From positions 1 through 50,697 of the forward strand of contig CALXDR010000006.1 in assembly GCA_944387115.1 (NCBI GenBank): a stretch of 50,697 bases of DNA, in the 5' to 3' direction. The translations under genes were made by a program, and so were the position numbers. Within the stretch, counting starts at the first letter, position 1. Every line of letters begins with the position of its first letter. This document shows positions 41,271 through 50,697 of the stretch, piece by piece. Source of the stretch: an uncultured Oscillospiraceae bacterium. GTDB lineage: Bacteria > Bacillota > Clostridia > Oscillospirales > Oscillospiraceae. The notes under the pieces were generated by a model. It searched no databases, was not told where the DNA came from, and was given only the letters and a program-made list of their open reading frames with translations.

Positions 41271-43202
41271 TCAGCCCTCCCCCGCATCCGTGCCGGGCGC
41301 AGGGGGCTCAACCGGGTCCGGGGTGGGCGCAGGTGTGGGTGCAGGCGTAGGTGCGGGCGTGGGAACCGGCGTAGGCGCCGGAGTGGGTGCGGGCGTAGGC
41401 GTAGGCGTCGGGGTAGGTGCGGGCGTGGGTGCCGGTGTGGGTGCAGGAGTGGGAGTTGCCACCGGTGCCGGGGTAGGCGTTGCCACCGGCGCCGGAGTGG
41501 GGGTGGCAACAGGGGCGGGGGTGGGGGTGGCCACAGGGGTCGGGGTGGTGGTCACGCCGCCGCTGCCCAGGGGGGTGCCGTCCGGGTTGAGCCCCAGGCT
41601 GGCCGCATCGGCGGGATTGAACAAAATCACCTTGTCCCGCTTGGAATAGCGGCTCTTGTTTTCAAAGGTGCGGGAGCGCAGACTTCCGTCGGCATTGTAC
41701 ACCAGCCGGTACACCTCCACGGTGTAGCCGGTATATGGCGTGGTCTTTACCTTGGTGGTGCCCCGGGGAATGGAGCTGTCCGGCTGATACACCGTCTCCC
41801 AGGGAACGGTATCCAGGGTATTGCGCTCGGTTTTCACGTAGGAACCGTCGGTTTTGGTTCCGTAGAACTGCACCGTCAGCCTGCCCCCGCTGACATAGGA
41901 CACAATTTTAATGGGGAAGCCCGTGTTGTTGCGGAACTTGTAATCCAGGCTGGGGTAGTACACCGTGGCGTCCAGCCCGTTGGGCACATACCCCACGATG
42001 AAGGCATGGTTGGCCCGGTATACAATCTCCAGGTTGGCGTACACGGTGCAGTAGTAGATGGAGGAGGACACCTGGCAGATGCCGCCGCCCACCATGTCCA
42101 CCGTCTCACCGTTGGCGTAGCCGGTGGAGGTCTGGTATCCGTTGGCCACCGAGGGGTTGCCGATTGCCCCCAGATAGGAGAACACCTGACCGGGCATAAT
42201 TACCTTGCCGTTGCAGGAGGAGGCCGCCAGGGCCACGTTGTGCCCACGGGTGGCCACACCGTCCAAAGGCGTCACCACCGAGGAGAGCAAATCCTGGTAC
42301 AGCTGTCCCGACACCCCGCTGAAGTCGGGCTGGGTCTGGATGAGGGGGATTTTGCAGCTCTCCCCCGGAGCAGTCTGGTCCAGCAGCTCCTGGGCGGCGG
42401 CAGTGTCAATGCGCACGCCCACCACACCGGGAACCAGCTTTCCGCTGTCATCCCGATAGGGATTTTGGGGCTCCACATAAACCGCCTCGCTCAGCGCCTG
42501 GGCGTCCACCTTCTCGGCGGGAATCTCCCTGGTGGTGACGGCCAGCTTCTCCCGGCCCTCCGCCAGCGCCTGCTCCACCTGGAGGAAGAGCGCATCCACA
42601 TCCACCTCTGCCCCCGCCACGCCGCTGGTGACGGTGACTGCGTCTGTACCTACCTCATAAGTATATGCGCTGGGGGCCACATACACAGCCTTGGCCACAT
42701 CCTCAATGATTTCCCTAGCCTGCTCCTCACCCTCCTGGGTAAAGGCGGCGGCGGTGAGGGGCAGCGTCTGGCTGTGCTTCTCCAGCCCCAGCCAGATCAG
42801 CCCCAGGTGGAAAAAGGACTGCTGTGCTTTGTGCTCCATGCCGCTCTCCACAGCGCCCTGGGGGTCGGCTTCCAGCAGACTGCCGGAGAGGGAGACCTGC
42901 TGCCCCTCCCCGTACTCCAAAATCAGCGCCCGCTGGCTGAGGTAGTCGTCCATATACCCCTCTATCTGCTCCACGGCGCTTTCCTGGGATACCTTGCCCA
43001 AATTCACCGATACCTGACCGTCCTCACTGGCGGCAACTGTACCTGGCAGCAGGCAGCCATTCCCCTGCACCCACCGGCACAGCCCCAGGTAGGCCCCACC
43101 CAGGACAACCGCCAGCGCCAGCACGGCAGCCCCCGCAATGAGTGCCGCCGGGGGAATGGGCAGCTTGCGCCACACAATCCCCTTGGACTTTTGTTCATTC
43201 AT
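41271..43202 (-). CDS. VanW family cell-surface protein with a Pro/Thr-rich tail
   Basis: This 643-residue protein has a signal-anchor helix (about 18-42), a peptidoglycan-binding-like region (YoaR/PF12229-like, two halves between about 60 and 290), the VanW domain ([47 protein letters not shown]), and a G5-like stretch. About 80 residues of alternating Thr-Pro-Ala end the protein. VanW proteins are cell-wall associated; their role is not settled. The ATG at 43202 follows GGAGG; the frame extends further upstream without a ribosome-binding site. The tail probably spans the wall. It is cotranscribed with DUF2461. Confidence 0.88.
   Translation of the reverse strand: MNEQKSKGIVWRKLPIPPAALIAGAAVLALAVVLGGAYLGLCRWVQGNGCLLPGTVAASEDGQVSVNLGKVSQESAVEQIEGYMDDYLSQRALILEYGEGQQVSLSGSLLEADPQGAVESGMEHKAQQSFFHLGLIWLGLEKHSQTLPLTAAAFTQEGEEQAREIIEDVAKAVYVAPSAYTYEVGTDAVTVTSGVAGAEVDVDALFLQVEQALAEGREKLAVTTREIPAEKVDAQALSEAVYVEPQNPYRDDSGKLVPGVVGVRIDTAAAQELLDQTAPGESCKIPLIQTQPDFSGVSGQLYQDLLSSVVTPLDGVATRGHNVALAASSCNGKVIMPGQVFSYLGAIGNPSVANGYQTSTGYANGETVDMVGGGICQVSSSIYYCTVYANLEIVYRANHAFIVGYVPNGLDATVYYPSLDYKFRNNTGFPIKIVSYVSGGRLTVQFYGTKTDGSYVKTERNTLDTVPWETVYQPDSSIPRGTTKVKTTPYTGYTVEVYRLVYNADGSLRSRTFENKSRYSKRDKVILFNPADAASLGLNPDGTPLGSGGVTTTPTPVATPTPAPVATPTPAPVATPTPAPVATPTPAPTPAPTPAPTPTPTPTPAPTPAPTPVPTPAPTPAPTPAPTPDPVEPPAPGTDAGEG
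41310..41556 (-). repeat. imperfect short tandem repeats coding for the VanW Pro/Thr/Ala tail
   Basis: On the + strand this is a run of GTGGGTGCAGGC and GTAGGCGTAGGT-like imperfect 6- and 12-base units. Read from the minus strand they give PTPA and ATPTPAPV motifs. The reading frame stays open. Such tracts are prone to changes in copy number. Confidence 0.8.
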
Positions 43203-43302
43203 AGCGTTACCTCCAAATACTTGCACATGGATATACCCGCCAGGCATACACCCGCCGGGCGCAGCGGACAACCCAGCGGTGTCCGACGAAAAGGTTGTCT
43301 TC

Positions 43303-43331
43303 ATTCTACCACCTCCCCCCTTGCGCCGCAA
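43303..43331 (-). promoter_or_regulatory. promoter of the VanW gene
   Basis: On the minus strand TTGCGG (43331-43326) and TAGAAT (43308-43303) are 17 bp apart, with an extended -10 TGG. The leader is about 95 bases. Confidence 0.55.
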
Positions 43332-43408
43332 GGGCTTTTCCCAAATTTGATACCAAATAATTGGCGTTTCCCCATATCCAGCCGTGTGGAAAATTCTCGC
43401 TGAGGTTA

Positions 43409-43437
43409 TTTACACCGCCGGAAAAAACAAGTATAAT
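43409..43437 (+). promoter_or_regulatory. promoter of the XpaC-like gene
   Basis: TTTACA (43409-43414) and TATAAT (43432-43437) are 17 bp apart. It faces away from the VanW promoter, about 80 bp off. Confidence 0.7.
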
Positions 43438-43537
43438 AGGATTATCGCGCCCATCGCCGCCCCACTGCGGGGCTTGGCGGACCGGGCGCTGGATTGATCC
43501 GGCACTGCCGGGCTTATCACGAGGAGGAATCCCATCC

Positions 43538-44971
43538 ATGTCCGACTTCCAAAATCATCAATCCGGCGGTCAGGGCTACCACTATGACCCCCAGCCCGGC
43601 CCGGGTTTCAACTCCGGCGGCTATCACTATGACCCCGCCCCCGGTTCCGGCGGCCCCAACCACTCCAACAACTCCAGCAGCTGGATGAAGATTCTCATTC
43701 TCTATGGCCTGGGCTGCATCGGCATTGTGCCCTGCCTGTTCATCGCCATCTACCTCACGCTGAAAAAGGTGTACTTCAACCAGAGCGAACAGCAAAAGGC
43801 CTATTACCGCAGCAAGGCCCGTGCGGCGGGGTATGAGATGAAGGGCTTCGCCCAAAACCTGGCCCGTGAGATTCGCCAGGAGGTGGACCGTGCCCAGCGC
43901 CGGAACCAGGCCCAGCAGGGTCAGCCCGGCCAAAGCCAGCAGACGCAGCACACCGCCGCCCCCTCTGCCGGGGCCAAAGGGGCCCAAAAGCGGGATACCC
44001 AGTGGAAGCAGGGGGCGGCGGATGCCCAAAGTCCTCCCTTCTCCCAGGAGGAGGCGCGCGCTGCCTCCTACCGCTCCCTGCGCGATCGTCTGCGCCGGGG
44101 CACCGGCCGCGGGCGGATTGTCCTGGGCGGCATTCTAGCCGGTCTGCTCTCCATCCCCACCATGGCCCAGCTGGCCGAGCTTCTCCAGGACGGGTGGCAC
44201 GACTTGGACGAATTCCCCGTCTTGGTGGTGCTCCTAGCCGCCTCTCTAGGACTCATTTACAGCGGCGTCCGCCAGGGTCAGCGCTCCCAGCGGTTTCTGG
44301 CCTACCTGGACTACATCGGCACAAACCAGGAGATTGATTTGACCCGCATGGCCGCCGCCTTTGACATCCGCATGAAGAAGCTGTGCAAGGATTTGCGCCA
44401 GATGCTGGCCCAGGGCGTGCTCCCCAGCGGCTATCTGGATTTGGCGGAGGGCAAGCTGTACCTGTCCACCACCGGCTACCGGGGGGAGGACCAGGCGGAG
44501 GCGGAGGAACAGCCCGAGCCGGAGTTTGCCGGCCAGCCCCAGCAGGCAGGGGAGGATGATGAGATTCTCCGGGAAATCCGCCAGGTGAACCAGGCCATTC
44601 CCAATCCCGCCATGAGTGCGAAAATCCACCGCATTGAGGAGATTACCCGGCGCATTTTGGACTATCAGCAGTCCCACCCCGCCAAAGCCAGCCAGCTGCG
44701 CACCTTCCTCAACTACTACCTGCCCACCACCCTGAAAATCCTCCGCTCCTACGCCCAGCTGGACGCCCAGGGGGTGGAGGGCGCCAACATCTCCGCCACA
44801 AAGGCCCGCATTGAGGGGATGATGGACCGGCTGGTGAGCGCCTTTGAGGCCCAGCTGGACCGGCTGTTTCAGGATGAGGCGCTGGACATTTCCGCCGATG
44901 TGGCCGTGCTGGAGCAAATGCTCAAGAAAGACGGCCTGTCCGACGAGGACGGCGTCAACCTGACCATGTGA
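43538..44971 (+). CDS. XpaC-like (5-bromo-4-chloroindolyl phosphate hydrolysis family) membrane protein
   Basis: This 477-residue protein has a Gly/Pro/Tyr-rich head with two copies of GYHYDP-like sequence, a membrane segment (about 48-75), a charged linker, two further hydrophobic segments (GRIVLGGILAGLLSIPTMA and LVVLLAASLGLIYSGV), and a C-terminal helical region. This last part (IHRIEEITRRILDYQQ, FLNYYLPTTLKILRSYAQL) is the signature of the XpaC family (PF10112). The name comes from an old screen and does not prove hydrolase activity; in Bacillus xpaC lies beside the tellurite-resistance gene yceH/telA, which is absent here. The ATG at 43538 follows GAGGAGG. Confidence 0.85.
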   Translation: MSDFQNHQSGGQGYHYDPQPGPGFNSGGYHYDPAPGSGGPNHSNNSSSWMKILILYGLGCIGIVPCLFIAIYLTLKKVYFNQSEQQKAYYRSKARAAGYEMKGFAQNLAREIRQEVDRAQRRNQAQQGQPGQSQQTQHTAAPSAGAKGAQKRDTQWKQGAADAQSPPFSQEEARAASYRSLRDRLRRGTGRGRIVLGGILAGLLSIPTMAQLAELLQDGWHDLDEFPVLVVLLAASLGLIYSGVRQGQRSQRFLAYLDYIGTNQEIDLTRMAAAFDIRMKKLCKDLRQMLAQGVLPSGYLDLAEGKLYLSTTGYRGEDQAEAEEQPEPEFAGQPQQAGEDDEILREIRQVNQAIPNPAMSAKIHRIEEITRRILDYQQSHPAKASQLRTFLNYYLPTTLKILRSYAQLDAQGVEGANISATKARIEGMMDRLVSAFEAQLDRLFQDEALDISADVAVLEQMLKKDGLSDEDGVNLTM

Positions 44972-44998
44972 TTGAGGCAATAAATTCCCCCCGCCCCC

Positions 44999-45027
44999 TT
45001 GCAATCTCCCAGGGCTTATGCTATCAT
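44999..45027 (+). promoter_or_regulatory. promoter of secG
   Basis: TTGCAA (44999-45004) and TATCAT (45022-45027) are 17 bp apart, with an extended -10 (TGCTATCAT). Confidence 0.6.
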
Positions 45028-45092
45028 AGACCCTACCTGCATGGTCGCTCCATGCCCATTTCATGAACTCGTTACCGAAAGGATTGAACGCT

Positions 45093-45332
45093 ATGACCAC
45101 TCCGCAGCTTGTCCTGTCTATCCTGTACTTTATCGCCGCCCTGGTGCTCATCACCGTAGTGATGCTTCAGTCTGGCAAGAGCGCCGGCCTGTCCGGCGCC
45201 ATCTCCGGCGGCGCCGACACCTTCCTGTCCAAGAACAAGGCCAGATCTGCCGATGCCCGTCTGGCCCGCCTGACCAAGTGGGTCGCCATTGTCTTTATGG
45301 TGCTCACCCTGGTGGTCAACTTCGTGGGTTAA
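45093..45332 (+). CDS. secG: preprotein translocase subunit SecG
   Basis: This 79-residue protein has two membrane helices (about 5-24 and 56-76) joined by the conserved loop LQSGKSAGLSGAISGGADTFL, the SecG signature. It stimulates the SecYE export channel. AAAGGA lies nine bases before the ATG at 45093; an ATG at 45063 is in frame but lacks a ribosome-binding site. It has its own promoter and terminator. Confidence 0.94.
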   Translation: MTTPQLVLSILYFIAALVLITVVMLQSGKSAGLSGAISGGADTFLSKNKARSADARLARLTKWVAIVFMVLTLVVNFVG

Positions 45333-45345
45333 GTCTGGAAATGCC

Positions 45346-45385
45346 AAAGGGGACGCTGCGGTAGCGCAGCGTCCCCTTTTCTATT
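45346..45385 (+). terminator. intrinsic terminator of secG
   Basis: AAAGGGGACGCTGCG (45346-45360) pairs with CGCAGCGTCCCCTTT (45365-45379), with a four-base loop and then T and CTATTT. A second GC-rich hairpin (about 45399-45433) lies between this and the yifB stop. Confidence 0.85.
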
Positions 45386-45518
45386 TCCCGGCGCCTCCGC
45401 CAAGGGGGAGCGCCTTGCACGCTCCCCCTGGCGTCCAGCCCGTTCTCTCCATGGCGTCGCCCTGCCCTGCGGCACAGCCCCGGCCGCACGCCCCTCCCAC
45501 ACAGGGCGTCCTCCTCCC

Positions 45519-47042
45519 TCATCGGGCCAGACCTTCCGCCCGGCGGTACTGCAGGGCCTCTGCCAGGTGGTGCGCCTCAATCCGCTCCGACGCCTCCAGG
45601 TCTGCCACCGTGCGGGCCACCCGCAGCACCCGGTCGTATCCACGGGCCGTCAGGCCCATGCGCTGATACGCCCCCCGGATAAGGGTCTCCCCCGCCTCGT
45701 CCAGCTGGCAATATTCCTTCAGCTCCCTGGGCCCCATGTGGGCGTTGCAGGCCGGGCCGTCGGGGCCGAAGCGGGCGGTCTGAATGGCCCGGGCCGCATT
45801 CACCCTGGCTCGAATCTGGGCAGAGCTCTCCCCCGGCGCTCCCCGCCCAGACAGCTCGTCAAAATCCAGGCTGGGCACATCCACGCACAGGTCAATGCGG
45901 TCCATCATGGGGCCGGACAGCCTGGATTGGTACCGCCGCACCCCCTCTTTGGAGCAGGTGCACCGCCCGGAGGGATGCCCATACCAGCCGCATTTGCAGG
46001 GATTCATGGCACACACCAGCATGAACCGGCTGGGATAGGTCACCGACCCCGCCACCCGGGTAATCTGCACCTGCCCGTCCTCCAGCGGCTGGCGGAGCAC
46101 CTCCAGCACATCGGCAGAGAATTCAGGCAGCTCATCCAGGAAGAGCACCCCGTTGTGGGCCATGGAGATTTCCCCCGGCCGCAGGCCGCCGCCCCCGCCC
46201 GCCATCCCCGCTGTGGACACCGTGTGGTGGGGCGCACGGAAGGGACGGCTGGTCACCATGGGGTGCTCCCGGCTGGTCAGGCCGAGCACAGAGTAAATTT
46301 CCGTGCAGGCCAGCGCCTCCTCCCGGGTCATATCCGGCAGGATGGAGGGCAGGCGCTTGGACAGCATGGACTTGCCAGAGCCGGGACTGCCGGACAGCAG
46401 GATGTGATGCCCCCCTGCCGCCGCCACCTCCAGGGCACGCTTGGCCTGTTCCTGCCCCTTTACCTCTGCAAAATCCGGCCCCCCCGCCCCCTCCTCCGGG
46501 GCGGTCCAGACCGGAGCGGGCGTCAGGGCTGTCTCCCCCCGCAGGTGGGCTGCCAGAGCCTGCACCGATTCCACGGGATACACCTCCACCCCCTCCGCCA
46601 GAGTGGCCTCGGGGGCGTTGTCCGCCGGGACAAACAGCCTGCGCACCCCCGCGCGCTGGGCGGCCAGCGCCATGGGCAGCACCCCGGATACCGGGCGCAG
46701 AGAGCCGGACAGGGACAGCTCCCCCAGGAAGGCTGCATCCTCCATCCCCTGGAACGGAATCTGATGCCCCGCCGCCAGAATTCCCAATAAAATGGGTAAA
46801 TCGTACACAGTTCCCCCTTTTTTACGGTCAGCAGGGGCCAAATTCACCGTGATACGCGACACCGGAAAGTCGAACCCGCTGGCCCGCACCGCCGAGCGCA
46901 CCCGCTCTCTGGCCTCCTTCACCGCCGCATCGGGCAGACCCACCACATCGAAGGCGGGCAGCCCCGAGGACAGGGCACATTCCACCGTCACCGGGTATCC
47001 CAACACCCCATGCAACCCCAGTGAGCGCACATTACACACCAT
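45519..47042 (-). CDS. YifB/ComM family Mg-chelatase-like AAA ATPase
   Basis: This 507-residue protein has an N-terminal ribosomal S5/Lon-like domain (VECALSSGLPAFDVVGLPDAAVKE, in parts), a central AAA+ domain with Walker A SGSPGSGKS, Walker B GVLFLDELPEF, and a C-terminal Mg-chelatase domain (MNPCKCGWYGHPSGRC, QARVNAARAIQ-like). In Vibrio and Haemophilus ComM aids branch migration of DNA taken up during transformation; in Firmicutes the role is less clear. comEC lies in the same window but far away. The ATG at 47042 is the likely start; the longer frame has no support. The gene runs convergently with secG. Confidence 0.93.
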   Translation of the reverse strand: MVCNVRSLGLHGVLGYPVTVECALSSGLPAFDVVGLPDAAVKEARERVRSAVRASGFDFPVSRITVNLAPADRKKGGTVYDLPILLGILAAGHQIPFQGMEDAAFLGELSLSGSLRPVSGVLPMALAAQRAGVRRLFVPADNAPEATLAEGVEVYPVESVQALAAHLRGETALTPAPVWTAPEEGAGGPDFAEVKGQEQAKRALEVAAAGGHHILLSGSPGSGKSMLSKRLPSILPDMTREEALACTEIYSVLGLTSREHPMVTSRPFRAPHHTVSTAGMAGGGGGLRPGEISMAHNGVLFLDELPEFSADVLEVLRQPLEDGQVQITRVAGSVTYPSRFMLVCAMNPCKCGWYGHPSGRCTCSKEGVRRYQSRLSGPMMDRIDLCVDVPSLDFDELSGRGAPGESSAQIRARVNAARAIQTARFGPDGPACNAHMGPRELKEYCQLDEAGETLIRGAYQRMGLTARGYDRVLRVARTVADLEASERIEAHHLAEALQYRRAEGLAR

Positions 47043-47158
47043 GGTCCTACCACTCCAAATCCCTAAAATATTGACTATACTACCAGAATTCCAGGAAACC
47101 CGCAAGATAGCCCCCATATTTTTTCCCGAATACTCCCCCTTTTCAGCCTCCAAATTAG

Positions 47159-47173
47159 TTGACAAATTGTCAA
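47159..47173. promoter_or_regulatory. perfect 7-1-7 palindrome upstream of nifJ, candidate operator
   Basis: TTGACAA-A-TTGTCAA is a perfect inverted repeat in the 354-bp gap between yifB and nifJ, about 55 bp upstream of the nifJ -35 box. It is not a Rex, LexA or CodY consensus. The symmetry suits a TetR- or MarR-type regulator. Confidence 0.4.
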
Positions 47174-47226
47174 GAAATGCTGGCAAAAATTTTTTTGCTG
47201 TTGCCTAAAAAAATCGTGTTTCCCAT

Positions 47227-47255
47227 TTGCAAATTTCGTGAAACCGTGATACACT
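47227..47255 (+). promoter_or_regulatory. promoter of nifJ
   Basis: TTGCAA (47227-47232) and TACACT (47250-47255) are 17 bp apart, with an extended -10 TGA. The -10 overlaps the palindrome ACACT-A-AGTGT (47251-47261). The leader of about 135 bases contains GGTCAAT and ATTGACC, which can pair. Confidence 0.7.
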
Positions 47256-47396
47256 AAGTGTGTCGGTCAATTCTCGGCGGTGGAATGAGTGGTCCTACCT
47301 ATTTTTCCCCCGCCCTCCGTGATTGACCAGAGGTTATGTATTTCTAATTTGCCCCGGCCCCCCGGGTCTGGGCAGAACAAGGAGGAGAACACAAAC

Positions 47397-50697
<3,301 letters not shown>

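Overview
The window looks like chromosomal DNA of a GC-rich, strictly anaerobic Firmicute, most likely a gut clostridium of the Oscillospiraceae (Clostridium cluster IV, Flavonifractor/Pseudoflavonifractor-like). The reasons are a pyruvate:ferredoxin oxidoreductase, Bacillus/Clostridium-type gene orders (gdpP-rplI-dnaB, tilS-hpt-ftsH), Firmicute families (YlmH, DUF896, XpaC, VanW, ComEC), strong AGGAGG ribosome-binding sites, sigma-A promoters with 17-18 bp spacers, and long antisense open frames caused by GC-rich third codon positions. The genus is an inference. I see no transposase, integrase, phage module, CRISPR array, rRNA or tRNA gene.

Layout. Positions 1-2640 (+) hold the end of a thioredoxin reductase-like flavoprotein, a small orphan P-loop protein and a beta-CASP metallo-beta-lactamase nuclease. 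Positions 2653-6653 (-) hold an HtrA protease, a copy of a structured repeat, an AI-2E-family membrane protein and an AEC transporter. Divergent promoters with overlapping -35 boxes separate these from an ABC exporter, an S4-domain YlmH protein and a DUF896 protein (+). Positions 9763-11012 are a 1.25-kb array of the same repeat family. Positions 11095-23651 (-) carry a cold-shock gene with an attenuator-like leader, then a housekeeping run read as gdpP, rplI, dnaB, tilS, hpt, ftsH, lepB, a membrane protein, metG, tatD. Next come an FNT channel and PcrA helicase (-), then comEC, a GGDEF-EAL c-di-GMP protein, holA and a toprim protein (+). Positions 34999-39323 (-) are a TPP-riboswitch-controlled thiamine-precursor salvage operon (thiD, tenA, ABC transporter). 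The rest holds a lysophospholipase-like hydrolase, DUF2461, a VanW protein, an XpaC-like protein, secG, yifB/comM and the first 1,100 codons of nifJ, which runs off the right edge.

The most unusual item is the repeat family at 4291-4496 and 9763-11012. Its full units are about 133-137 bp, share boundary motifs, and keep two helices whose sequences differ between copies by compensating changes, with a U-G wobble kept at one fixed place. This suggests selection for a fold, probably RNA read from the + strand. A four-unit cassette is tandemly duplicated (period 591 bp, one mismatch seen), one unit is a different multi-hairpin module, and both arrays end in a similar truncated unit. I do not recognise it as a named family, and whether it is described elsewhere cannot be judged here. 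A second candidate is the csp leader, where a near-consensus promoter is followed by an intrinsic terminator upstream of the cold-shock gene.
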